A stretch of 64,000 nt of DNA, from NCBI GenBank assembly GCA_942159475.1, contig OW804094.1:51022966-51086965 (forward strand), in the 5' to 3' direction. This DNA comes from Sthenelais limicola (lineage: Eukaryota; Annelida; Polychaeta; Phyllodocida; Sigalionidae). The translations under genes were made by a program, and so were the position numbers. The notes beneath the pieces were generated by a model. It was not told the DNA's origin. It searched no databases and saw only the letters and a program-made list of their open reading frames with translations. Positions 44,801-56,800 of the stretch are shown here, piece after piece; position 1 is the first letter of the stretch, and the number at the start of each line of letters is the position of its first letter.

Positions 44801-47800
44801 CAATATGCTACACCCTATCATCAGTTTTCACAATATACTAAATTACCATTACATATATTACAGCATTTGTCCTTTGGTGGGACACTCCCGACCAAGATTC
44901 ATTACTATCGTCCGACTGAATATTATTTTACTTGATGGTATCATTATAATAAATGTTTGCACTTGTACACATCATCCATATTTCTACATTTTTTTGTGGC
45001 CATTAATGCACATGAAATGATGATTGGACAAGTTCACATTCAAATGAGCCAATGACTAGGTCCTTCAATGAACAGGCAATGATCATGTCATTTAATGGAC
45101 AGGTAATGACCAGGTTACATGACCTTCGAAGAAAAACTAATCCACAGGTCTTTTGAGAATATTCTTTTGATCAACACACATGTAATGCACAGGTCACATG
45201 GCCTTCAATGACAATGGCCTATTACATGCTTTGTCTGACCCTATTTAACTTGCATGCATGGTTCCTCTTACCTTCTGCCACACTCTCAGTATTTACTGAT
45301 GATATTTGTAAGCCATAAACATACTCCAAGCCTTAATTGAATCCTTGAAAATCTTATTCTATAAAATATAGTGCAATTTAGTCAGTGTGGTACTGAGAAC
45401 ACCAGTCTATCTGAACTACTTTAGGTAGTACCAAATCTTTCCACCACTCTCAACCTGAGCCATTTCCTACTTTACTATCACTTCTGTAATATTGGCCTGG
45501 TTGTCCTCTTCCTTAATTGTGACTAGAGTGTAATAAATGATCATTTGACTCGTTGGTTTCAGTCCCTTAGAATATTGCACTCATTGCTACGCAACTCATT
45601 CATATTCACACTCCTTTAACCAACTCGTTAGTTAACCAGTATCATATATTTTACCTAAGACACATCTAGATCGAATGCCTGGATTTGTGTTTCTCTGTTG
45701 GCAGAACGCCTGATCGAAGTACTAGTGGGAAAATAAAGGATATGAATCAGCTACCCCAGATCTAGAGTGGAACATGCATGCTCAGCGAGATGAAAATCAA
45801 ATCCAGCTTATTGCTTATACTAGCAATCTTTTTAATTGCAATGGGCAGTTAAATGTGTTCACATAAAAGTAGACCGTTAATTGCAATTCCTATATTGCTA
45901 TGATTTCTGGTCATCACCAGCACTTTCGTCGTAGTGGTGCTAGTGGTGGCGGCGTTGGCAGTGAGCAGTTAGAGGTATTATTGGTGGTGGCGATGATGGC
46001 ATTGAGAGAGGTATTAGTACGTCGTTGTTCTCACTGGTGGTGCTGGTGCTGGCAATCTAAAAGTGGGGCTGAGACCTCACAGTTAGTTTGATGTTAGACC
46101 CTGACTGATTCATTAGAAGTCATTAGATGATCTTGTATACTCCTAAGGCAATTGTCACTCCATGGGATAGGGGTCTAGCTGAAAGATGTAGAAAGATCGT
46201 GAACTTCTACAAATAGGCTAATTCAAATCTAATTTGAGAAGTTTAGAAATCTAGAGAACAAAATTCAGGGATAATTCTAATGCAGTTTATTATCATTGTA
46301 TTTGAGATATCACACAGTCTATAAATAAAAGGTAAATTAAGTCTAAAGAACGACTTTTTACTTAATTAACGGAATCAATCCCGCCCTAATAAATGCCATT
46401 CTTTTCCTCGTTATAATTTTCTTCATAGATGTAGCAATCATCAATGTCTTCCGACGATATTAAAGGCAATGACCTTGCCATTGTTTATGCGCTCGGATCC
46501 TTGTAATATTTCCCATGAATAACAGGTTGTAATGTTCTCCTTTTCAGAAAAATCATTATCTATGACACCCATGTTCGCCCCAGCTCACGAGCTCTCGCGT
46601 CAGATCCAGATTATTAACGCTTTCTGTCGTGAGGCAGAGCACCTGCATGACCCCATCCACGACACCTTGTGGGACGTACTGGACGAGCTTATGGAAGCAC
46701 ACTCTCAGATTGCTCCCAGATCATTGTTCGCAGGTCAGCCTAAGCTTATAACATCCTAGTAAAGTTACGTTCTGTTTCATGTCCATTTAACTAATTAAAT
46801 TCTCCTGTTAATTTAATTCAAACCAGTGACTTCACATGCATGTAGCCAGAAATTCACTTCCCTTTCAAATTTGTTTTGTCTTATTGTCCAGAGAGTGTGA
46901 AGGAGTCCATTAGACAGACTGCTACGGAGCTGATGAAGATGATGCCAATGATAGTGAGGAGGCTGGCTCAGAGAGAGTACGATTTCATTCTTGTATCCCC
47001 CATTAAGAGGCGCTTACTCTTCAAAATGTATTGCATGGGTAGGTTCTCATTCTTTTGGGAATAAACTACTAAAATATTGTTGGAAAGATTTGCATAATAG
47101 TACTACTGATATTACTCCCCTGGTTTCTTACCATCGATCGTTCTGCTGTGAAGGTAAACATAGATGGTATTGATATGTTTAGAAGATATTTTACTTATAA
47201 GGTATATAAGGATTATCAGTTGCACCCATTATAAATGTCTGTCCTCTGGTCACCTTTATGATCCTTTCATCCTCCCAGTCTGCTATATTTATTATAATTA
47301 TAAATACTTATTCTTTCATTAGTTATGCTTAAATGAGTTAGATGATGTGCATATTATTATCAGGAAACCTGTTTCACGTACAATAAAGTACTCCCCTTTA
47401 ATGATAGGTCTAGTGAAATAGTTAAAAGAAAAATATAATAGCACAAGCTTATGTGTTGAATATGGCAGGTGTGTTCCTCAATGGAAGGAGAGAGAAGCTT
47501 GAGAGACACAAGCTCACCCTACCAGCCGTGCAGAGAGTCTACAACACTGGCCACAAAGATGATGACTTTGAACCAGGTAAATATAGTCTTAGACATGGCC
47601 AATGGTGACAATTTATGCCAGGGAAATATGATCCTGTCACTATTTGCAATTTCTTTCATTCACAAAACAAAAGTAAAGTAGGATGTTAATAATTAAGATT
47701 CCATCCATATAAATGGAGAATTACTATGGAAATAAGTTGTACCATGAGGCCAAGGAATGGTGGTGTGTAGCCATGTAAAGAGAACATACTTCATTGTTTG

Positions 47801-50800
47801 CATTTGTTTTCAGTATGAAATTGATGATGGCACATTTTAAAACAGAACGAATATATATGAATTGAAATTAATTTTCAACGTTTTAGCCACTAATAAAAAT
47901 TTGTTTTCTGAAATTATTTTCTGAGATTTCTTGATTATTTTGCTGTTGCATAAACATATACGAGGCCATATTTTAGCATCAATAGTTAAAAACCCATTTC
48001 TTGAGAATTGATCTATTATATATTGTTGCTGTTGCTGACCTCGTAGCCTTTGTTGATGGATATGCAAGAATGAGGGAAGGTATATTGAGCCATTCTAGGA
48101 ACAAGTGATAAAATACTTGTTCACTAGGGTCAGGAGGAAGTCTTAAATTTTGTGATATGATGGTCTAATAAAGCTTAAGACCTAAAGAAAGACTCCAGTC
48201 ATAACTGTAGTTATTTAGTGCTTATATACTACATAGTTATTGTCTTTTTCTAGAAGAATATAAATAACAAATTTAAATGTAAATTAAATAATCTAAAATG
48301 TAATTAAGAACGTCGTGGTCTTTATGCTTCTTCATAGATGATGGTTATTATGAGGACATGTACCCAGAAAAAGAAGAGAACCTTTTCAGACCAGACACTG
48401 GTGTTTCCTTCGGCGTCTTTTCTGATGCTGGCCTGGATGACGATATTGTGCTGGAGGAAGCTGAGGAGTGGGCCAGGAGTCACCCCCTCTCCGCTGGATT
48501 TGCCAACCAAGGATTTGAGGTTTGTTTTATACAGATGTATGGGGTTTCATTTATGTCAATGTTAATGCCTGGTTATTGTTCTCTTGGTGAGGGACTTAAT
48601 TGGAATTAATACCCCCAAATATAGGGCCTGCTGCATGGCTTTGCCTTGAGATGGTGTAGCAAATGGTAGACAAGCAGCCCCCAATGTTGGTCATTAATCC
48701 TTTTGTAGTTGGTTATCTAGTGAGCATAACCGATTGACAATTTGGATCGAGCCATCAATCATATATAATCAAGGTTTGTTTATTATCACTACTATTTTCT
48801 AGCTATGAGGTACAAACTGGTTGAGGGTTGAGGGTGTGTTTTACACTAGTATCTAGGTTCTATTGGTGCTGCCATATACTATATTATAAGACTTGGGTCT
48901 GTAAGCCCTGCCATGTAATATCAAGTCTAATGCAGCTGCAAGAATCAAAGAGGATGTGCCACAATTTAGGGCGTGCATGCAGACAGGCCGCTTAGAAGTG
49001 CCCTGAACTCTGCTGTTCACATTGGCTTGAAAATCCAAGATAGCTGCCATAATGTATCAGGAGGAAGTTTCCAAAAAGAGAAAGCTCGGGCAATGGGCAG
49101 AATGACGGGAAAATGTAGTGCGTTTATCCTGAACGTCCACATCCATCTCCAAATAACGTTAGTAGTAAATATAGTTTGACTCAAAGTACTGTTACAGGGT
49201 AAGAATTATGACGGACTTTCATGACACTGGCCGGGTGTATCGTGTCAAAATATGTCATGGGAACCCCACTTTCATGGCACTATGATAAAAAATGAGGAAG
49301 TTATGAGCAAAAAACTAGTGTTTTTTTAGAATAATATTTAGCCCCTCTGGCTACTCTTACTTTTTGTTAATTCAGGTTAAACCATGTGAACCATGTAGGG
49401 AGGAGCTCGCCACCCCTCTCCACCTACAGAACCAGCACAACAACAATGACTCCCCTAGACCTTGAAATATAAAGAATGACCAGAATTGGATATTCATTAA
49501 TGCATTCTCTATTCCATGGATCGAGGAGCTGCTATGGCAGTTTTTTAAAATTCCTACGCTATCAGCTCCAACAAGAACATTATTGATGTGTTTCTTATTT
49601 CTCCCATGACAACCTATTACTAATTAATTATTTCTTTACGTCTTTTCTAATCCTAGGATGATGTGTCTGCCATTTTACGGGATGACCTCTCTGATAATAT
49701 GTCAGCCATAATGGACGGTGTCCCTTCTGCCTCAAGAGCTGACGGGTAAGCCGTTTAATGATGTTTTTGCTACTATTTCGTAAATTATTGTGAAAGATTG
49801 GAAGAATACCTACTTCACAAAGAACCACATCCCTATGACAGGTATCAAGAATAATCTCTACCGGTCCTTTATCCTAACGTTTGGTCACTAAAACAACAAG
49901 AAATTGATTGGCATCTCTTCTTGTAAAACAAGTGTAATGGTGCACATAAAAACCAGATTTAGAGACAATCTAGTTCTAAACGGAAACATGCTATACCATC
50001 TATTACAAGTTGCATGTGACATGACAAATTATTATGCCATCAAAATTTCCACATTTGTGGAAATGATAAAGGGCACGTTTGTAAAAAGCTATTTTATCTT
50101 GGTGAAGACTACAAATTTAAGCAGGTACGTAATATAAGATGTGAAATCACATTCATTCTTGGGGTTTTTAAATATTGGCACTAAAATATTTTGCCTGAAT
50201 ATATGTATGTACGGATAAATGATCGACATTTCTGGCAGAGAGTTAGGGTGGAGTCTCATTGAAATCAATTATAGTTTATACGGACTCAATCCAGTCCAGC
50301 TAAATACTGCATGAGAGAGCATTTGTCTACAGATTTCCTCCACTACTGGGTGATCCTGCCTCATCCACCCCACCCCATCTGATTATTATAGTCCATTTAC
50401 CTCCTAGCTTATAGTTACCCAACCATTTCCCAGTATCTCTCCATTCCCCGAGCCCTCCCACCTCCTCTTTCTCTTATTTTCTTCAATAATAGGCTCCTTT
50501 TAAATGTCTCGTCTTTCTGAATTGTGTATTTCCTCTTTTTTCTAATATTTCCTAATATTTCCATTCTAGTATTCCCGTTTCTGCTCGCTTTCCTAGCGTT
50601 AATTCAACATCCTCTGTAGTTTCATTCGGCTTTAGTCTCTGTGTCCTTCTGTTTCTCTTTTCCAATCTACCCAGAGCCTAGTCTGTAGCCGACCCTCACT
50701 GTCAAAGTGGTTCGTGGCAGGGTCTGGCCTACAGACTGCCCAGAGCCATACCCAGACCATACATGAACCCAATTAGTTTAACTCTGAATTTTAGCATCTT

Positions 50801-53748
50801 CATTCCGGCAACATGTATACGATCCTTTCCTTCGCTATCGTTTTCAAATTTGTAATCACTGCTTTGAAAATACCGGGGACATATTATAACCACCTAAGGC
50901 AGAGATTAAAAGGTCTCAGGATTGATGGTGAAGAAATCTCCGAATAAATAAATACCCTTGGAGTTTTGAGTAAGTTTGACGTTTATTTAACTCTTTATGG
51001 GTGAACCCAACGCGTTTCGGCAATAAGTTGCCTTCGTCAAGAGTGTCGACACAATGATAAAGTTGAAGTAAAACAAATGTGTTAATACATTATATAAGTA
51101 CTTTCTCATTTTCATAGCAAAGCAAAACGCCCGGTATAATTCGTTTATGTCCTTGCCATTTCACTACACATTGGCATTTTTGCATGAACTTGCATAGAAA
51201 ACCTTGCTCAACTAAGCACAGCAACGATCTATTTATCATTTATAACAGTCGGTCTTCAAGTCACGACCAACTGAACCCCAACCTCTACAAGCGTTTAGTT
51301 GTGCTTGACCGCCCAGGATCAGGAACGAGCAATTCCCGCCTCACAGTGACACCAGCAAGCACACAGTCCCCGGAGAGATTGTCACACACTCCGCCATCTA
51401 GTGAGCAAGGACACACACCACCAATTGCCTCCAAGTCAGGTCAAGGGTCGAGGCCATCTTCTCCTACCAATCGCAGGCTGGAAGGCTTAGTTTCTAGTCA
51501 GTCAAGGTCAAGTCCTGGTTCAAGGCCAGGTTCAGCCCATGGTAGCCAGACTGGAAGCGAAGTTTTAGCAGGAGGAGGTTAGTAAATGTTACGTTAAATA
51601 GACAAGGATATAAGAAATTGTTATAAATACTTATTTAAAAAAGTAACCGAACCTTATTAAGATTTTTATTCCTAGTTGCAACTTGTACGATTATTTACCA
51701 TGCCTCTAGCTTCTCCAAAGTCCCAGTTTGACCTTTCATATTGTCTAAGTCACAAACTGCGAAACTGCACAATCAGCTGGCAGTTTTGCATTGTTTTGTG
51801 CAGTAGGAGACAAATATGCTATTTTGTGCTAATTAGTATTTGGGGTTTTCTAGTGTGCCTAAGCCAATGCTTTAGAGTACAGCTAGGAGATCATCTTCTT
51901 TTAATGGTTTCAACCTAAGTTTGCATGTACTACATGCAAGTGTTTGTATGAATGGGTGTATGTATATATGTATGCATGGGTGTATGTATGAATGTATGCA
52001 TGGGTGTACGTATGCATGGGTGTATATGTGTGCATGAATGGGTGCATGTATGTATGGATGCACAGACAGGACTTAGGGGCTATTTTTTAAGTTTATAATA
52101 CATTAGGGGCTATTTCTGGTTAGGGGCTTATTCAAAAGTTGGTCCATATGACATCTAGGGCCCACTTCTTTCATTTGAGAGTCACTTTAAAAGTAGCCCC
52201 TAATATTATATACAAGTTGCGTCCCGATCGCCTCCCGATTTGGGTCTTCCGATGAATTCTAGGATTTCCAATCCAGGTTTATGTTATTATAAAAACATAA
52301 GCCATGATTTGAAATGAAATCATAGGATTCATCGGGAGACCCAAATCGGGGGACAATCGGGGGGCAAATCGGCTGTGTGTGGGCAGGGTTTAAGGGTGCT
52401 CGAAGGTCGAACAGGTCGACGATGAGCTTGTGTAATATGGAGGGTCAGTAGTCCGCTAACTTACGCTCCCTATACCGTTGTGTAAGCCTGGTCCATTTAA
52501 ATGTTGGGGTTGCTTTCTTGATAAGAAAAGAGGTAAAAGAAAATCGAAAAAAAGAAGTTGTTCATTTGTTTTTATTTTATTAGTAAAGATGGGAAAATCT
52601 GACATGGAACGAGTAGTAAGCAAATGTACATGTGATGATCGCTGATAGATCATTGATACAAATGTTCTGAGGGAAAAACAAAAGCGATTTAATCAGGTTT
52701 GCAAAAAAATGTATCAAAGTACCTAAGTTATACTCATCCTGGAAAAGCAAATGTTTGGTGATATGTGAATGTTATTGGCGTTGGCCATTAAACATTTGGA
52801 CAATGTTACTTCATAAAAGTAAATTAACTGATAAGCCAGGTAACTGACTCTCGAATATATGTATTTCTTGCCTCTGAATCTCCAAAGTTTGATTTGATTT
52901 TGATTTAAAATTGAAAATCAAAAATCAAACTGTATTGTACTGTACTGTACAATCATTGTATTATATCGTATTATCTCATGTTTGTTATACCCACTTATAT
53001 AATCATAACTATCTTTATTCTTCATCTGTCATGATCTGTAAAGCTTTCTGGAAGTAAATCTGAAGCTCTCCTCAACCCTATTGTGTAAAATAAGGTTTCC
53101 AAACCAACTAATATAGTACATATAATCTACCTATCACTGAATCGCATACTTATTAATCTCTTATGATCTATGTAAGCATTGTGAAAGTACATCAAGTGCA
53201 GTCTTACTCACGAGTTATCTTTATATTACTCAAAACAACTGTTTTACCAACCAATAAAGTATATTATTGGAAAATGTCTATATATATTTAAACACTTGTT
53301 AGTCGTAGATCCATCTGATAATTCTCTCATCTCGCTTCTTTATTGTTTTATATTTTATCCCATATTTAATCCTAGCCTCAGTCGTATATAGTAAATAGGC
53401 CTTCTAAATTAAAGGTAACTGTCGGTAGAAATGGAATTTACTTTTCATATAGACATGTCGACCCTTTTGTCATCTCTTTGTATTTTAAATAGGCAAATAA
53501 AAGATTTTCTTATCTTATCTTATCTTATATTAATAACTGATAATTATACCAATACAATTACCCTGGAAAGGGTTCGTCTGAAAAGGACAGGTCAACTTTT
53601 ATAAGGAACGAATACTGTTGTTAATGCAGATCCGGTGTTGCGCGTAAGTCCTCTACCAGGACAGATTGAAATCAAAGAGGAAGGGTCACGTGGCACTGGC
53701 GGCGTCCAGGATCTGACGTCAGAAGAGCCAGGTCAGTCTACAGTCTAG
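38850..53748 (+). CDS. Unrecognised eight-pass membrane protein, 843 aa
   Basis: Nine coding exons join without a break: 38850-38910, 41221-42531, 46548-46733, 46892-47038, 47469-47576, 48338-48519, 49657-49745, 51249-51577 and 53630-53748. All have GT-AG borders and matching phases, giving 844 codons including TAG. The ATG has A at -3 and G at +4. The N-terminus carries EAHPLLP, a possible dileucine sorting signal, and an acidic run at about residues 35-50. Hydrophobic segments fall near 64-90, 142-164, 182-202, 224-247, 302-320, 323-343, 353-370 and 386-414. NGT in the first loop is a possible glycosylation site. The QPYR..CFNVEL passage after segment six recalls TM blocks of large protist and invertebrate receptor-like proteins. 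The tail has a helical part, an acidic part, a Ser/Pro/Gly-rich exon and ends STV, a class I PDZ ligand. Family unknown. Confidence 0.85.
40715..40742 (+). repeat. Retroelement-like 3' tail in intron 1
   Basis: GAATAAAAGTTTCTAAATCT followed by AAATCTAA looks like a polyadenylation-type motif plus short tandem tail, as at the 3' ends of non-LTR retroelements or SINEs. The body upstream was not recognised. Confidence 0.35.
40898..40960 (+). pseudogene. Decayed copy of part of the main TM exon
   Basis: Following TTCTTCAG, the sequence ATGAGCTCAGACATGCATGA and TTATCTCCAGCTTAAAAAGA matches 41930-41970 of the coding exon (ATGAACTCAGACAGGCATGA, TTATCTCCAGCTTAAGGAAA). Translated, MSSDMHDIYLQLKKK matches MNSDRHEGYLQLKET. 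Similarity fades after about 50 bases. It lies in intron 1 of the same gene, about 1 kb before its source, and keeps an acceptor-like AG in front. It may be a relic of an exon or gene duplication. Confidence 0.55.
43018..43135 (+). repeat. Degenerate CAGGTCA repeats, intron 2
   Basis: Short units of the type AATGACCAGGTCA, GCACAGGTCATTTGATGACC and CATGCAATGACACATG recur in about 120 bp. A related set lies at 45008-45210 in the same intron. The AGGTCA core equals a nuclear-receptor half-site, but the drift between units fits an old minisatellite. Confidence 0.45.
45008..45210 (+). repeat. Second CAGGTCA-type repeat block, intron 2
   Basis: Contains AATGAGCCAATGACTAGGTC, GGACAGGTAATGACCAGGTT and AATGCACAGGTCACATG, clearly of the same family as the 43.0-kb block (which also has AATGAGCCAATGCACAGGTC). 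The two blocks are about 2 kb apart, so they may mark an intronic duplication. Confidence 0.45.
45925..46060 (+). repeat. Degenerate GGT/GTG triplet tract
   Basis: About 130 bp rich in GGTGGT, GTGGTG and GGCGG triplets within intron 2. The ORF across it is a low-complexity artefact. Confidence 0.55.
50679..50738. mobile_element. 60-bp hairpin with 9-bp flanking repeats
   Basis: TAGTCTGTAGCCGACCCT and AGGGTCTGGCCTACAGACTG are inverse copies enclosing CACTGTCAAAGTG, itself a small palindrome. CCCAGAGCC lies directly on both sides (50670-50678 and 50739-50747), as expected for a target-site duplication. It sits in the intron before the Ser/Pro-rich exon of the membrane-protein gene. Confidence 0.65.
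51006..51062 (-). ncRNA. Degenerate hammerhead-like motif
   Basis: On the minus strand, CTTGACGA is followed by a stem (GGCAA, loop, TTGCC) and GAAACGCGTTGGG. This is the order of a hammerhead as found in Penelope-like repeats, but the first core base is T rather than C, and no complete stem I was traced. It probably marks a Penelope-type repeat fragment in the intron. Confidence 0.4.
51935..52065 (+). repeat. TGTATGCATGGG minisatellite
   Basis: A run of variants of TGTATG, GCATGGGTGTA and GAATGGGTG units over about 130 bp, within the last intron but one boundary region of the membrane-protein gene. Confidence 0.75.
52222..52373. mobile_element. 150-bp hairpin element with CCGATT words
   Basis: CCCGATTTGGGTCTTCCGAT on the left pairs with ATCGGGAGACCCAAATCGGG on the right. 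Pairing continues inward through GGATTTC and GAAATC to a loop between TTTATGTT and AACATAA. Words such as CCCGATT repeat at both tips. The CGATTTGGG word is shared with the element at 34823-36337, so the two may be related. Confidence 0.6.
53440..53530 (+). repeat. Non-LTR-type 3' tail with (TTATC)n
   Basis: GGCAAATAAAAGATTTTC is followed by four units of TTATC. A polyadenylation-like motif plus short tandem tail is the usual 3' end of many non-LTR retrotransposons and SINEs. It lies in the last intron of the membrane-protein gene. Confidence 0.5.
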
Positions 53749-53855
53749 TGGCTGCATGCTGGTAAGTCTGTGTATTATTGTTTCATTACGATTTCATTGA
53801 TTGATTTCATTGATAGCATTTTAAATTGACAGATTAAAAATGGGATCAATCACTC

Positions 53856-53861
53856 AATAAA
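53856..53861 (+). terminator. Polyadenylation signal of the membrane gene
   Basis: AATAAA lies 108 bases after the TAG at 53746-53748. This is a normal distance for a short 3' untranslated region and supports the last exon as terminal. Confidence 0.5.
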
Positions 53862-56800
53862 ATGGCAGCCTAGGCGTCACTGTTTAGTCAAAGTTCTTAA
53901 AATGTTGGGAGTTATTCAAAGGCTCCAATAAGCTGGAAACCAGTCAAAATCATTAACAGTTTATAAAACCCATAGGCAGAACAATTATTTGAGAAACATA
54001 TTCATCGACTTATCAACTAGATATATTCCCAAATATATTATTATAGTGGGGGCTTGAAGAGATAGAAGTAGATACTCTTTCCCCAGCTCCACAGCCAGAG
54101 TTTCCTCTGTGATGAACATTTCGGTAGTGGCTCTCATAAAATTATATGTTAAATTTCTATTTGCTTCACAATATATGCAGGAAAACTGGCCTTGTCTTCT
54201 GCTATGTAGGCCTTCCAGGATGGACTGAAATCGTCCTTAAATTGCTTGCTAATTGAACAAAATAATTACATTTTAAATGATGTCACATAAATTAAGAAAT
54301 GACGACAATATTTGATGTACATAACGAATAATGTGAAAGAAAAGTCAACGTGATTGCCGATAGGCATTTAGAATCTAAAAATATACAAAAAAGAACAAAA
54401 TCACTGACAAATTCTAAAACAGAAGACAGTGATGAAAATCAAATCGACTCAATTGTCTCAAAACTGAACAACATTCAGGACCACTACCCACTAATAGAGT
54501 GAATTATAAATAATGAAATGTCAGTAAACTCAGGAACTAACAAGACTGAAATAGAAGCTCTACGGACAATACAACTAGAACATGTGAGGAACAGTTTGGT
54601 ACAACTGTCACTTTTTAGAAATTATGTTCGATGGTCAAGTTGCCAAGGCAACTGTTTCTTAACAATTTTGAAATTGTAAAAAAATAAGGACCTTGTGGGA
54701 ATAAAATCTCTCCCATTTCATCAAAAACTGATGAAAACTAATTTTATCTCTGCAACTTGTGGTAAACAAATTTCCCCATCTGTTGATATATAACATGTTT
54801 GATTCCAATATTGTCACAAGGAATAAAAACAGTAAGAGTTCAGGGTTGAAATGGTAAAAAAATGACCAATTCCGGCTAAGTTTTGGGAGACATCGGGGAT
54901 GAGCAAACATCTTGTCTGTAATCAAAATGATAGACAACCCAGATTATTTTATAAGGCTGATGTCCAAATTCCATTGATGACATGATGTATTGTAGATATC
55001 AAATTCTCATATAATTGGCTCTAGGAAGAAATGAAAGCAAATTAAACTAATTTAAAAGCAATTGGAGTACTAGTTAAATGTCGATATAGTCCAAAATATG
55101 GCCAGAGTGATGACATTACCAAATAATGGAGAATACGCTTAGTTGGTTGCCATGGTTACATCAGTGATTCCAATTTTTTTTAAACAAATTAAATTTCAAG
55201 TTTGGCTCCAAAATTATAAGTATTTCAAATTATAAGTTACACATTCCGGATTAAAGGGTAGAATCTTATATTTCTATAAATGTCCATGGCATGGGCCTTA
55301 TTTAATGCAATTACCTATAGACATTGTTATGTTAATATTATTAGTATTGTATTAAACATTTTCTCTTGGATCGCCTGGAACACCTGCTTGGCCGATTCTG
55401 ATATACATTATATTTAAAAGTTAGAATAAAAATCTTATACATAATATTTGCATTGTATAAACGCAAGCTGTCTGTGGGCGAGTCCTACTGATTAGCCTGC
55501 TGTCCTAACCTATGGAATCTACTCCTATAGGTGTCCAATATCGTGCCAGTTACCATGACCTGCGGCAGGCTGGAGGCTAGATTTTCTATAGTTCATATAT
55601 ATTTGAGTAGTATAGGCAAATGAGTATTTACCTCGGGCATGGTTATGGCTCTATATTATGTGATCGATATCGATATTGACAAGTATTGATAACATTTTGT
55701 ACTACCAGGTAGGTATCGAACCGAAAGCTTACACATTATTTTATTCAGCACAAATATGCCTTATAAATAGCAATTTCAATACATCGTCCTTCACCGGAAG
55801 AGACCATAAGATACATTACTTACGCAGATGTATTATATATCATTGCTCTGAAAACAACGTATCTAAAGTAAGTTATGCACAGTGCGTGTTTCACTAGTGA
55901 GTTATGTGTGGTAGTCATGGCAACCGATGTGTTTTATACCAGGTTTACTGCCAAAATTCTACTTTGTGACTAAAAATGTTATTCTATTTATATTTAATTA
56001 AGTGGGGTGCTATCCATTGTATGTCCCCCAAAGGACGTCTAACCTCCTATAGACATATAATAATATATGAATGTAAAATGCAGATTAAAAGTCAAATCTG
56101 TCGATGTTGGGATAACAAACTTTACATACAAAGCAGCTCATGTCGGTCTGCTGATTTAAGGCCTAATGCGTTACCATGGTTACTTAACGAACGCCACATC
56201 CAAGGGGTGCAATTTGATTTCCGCCTTGCTTTACAGCCGGTGATGTGTTCATTTCTTAGCAAATGTAGTGCTGGGAAACTTTACGTGTCGCATGTTTTAT
56301 CAAACGTTGGCTCCACGTTTGTAGATTAAAGTTTGAAAAATTCTGTAATAGTAATTACAGAACTAGCAGGGGGAATGTGTCCTTTCATTGAAGTTCTACA
56401 TTATTGTGATTTATTCTGAAAGTGAATAGCCTTTCCTGCCGACACAACTTTAAAACTAAACTGTCCTCACCGAAAGATTACAAAGGTGGGTGAAATGGTA
56501 CGACAGTGTCATAATTGAATTAACCTTGAGCGAGCATTGGATCAATAGCGAATTCTCTTCATAGATTCATCATTCATGTCAGCCAATCTACCAATAAATA
56601 GTCTCAACAGAATATGTGGGTACACCTGCTTGGGAGGTGTAGGGATATATATATATAGAGAGAGTGAGGATGGGAATAGTATATATATATATATATATAT
56701 ATATCAATGAGTATAATACTATATGGGGTAAAACCCTATGCCCGTTGATATTTTGGCGCCGCTATCGCATGCAGTATAATAAATTTATACGTTGGCTAGC

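Noticed and set aside
55976..56329. 117-codon ORF with higher GC
   Set aside because: No recognised domain and it adjoins a dispersed repeat; more likely part of a repeat than a gene.
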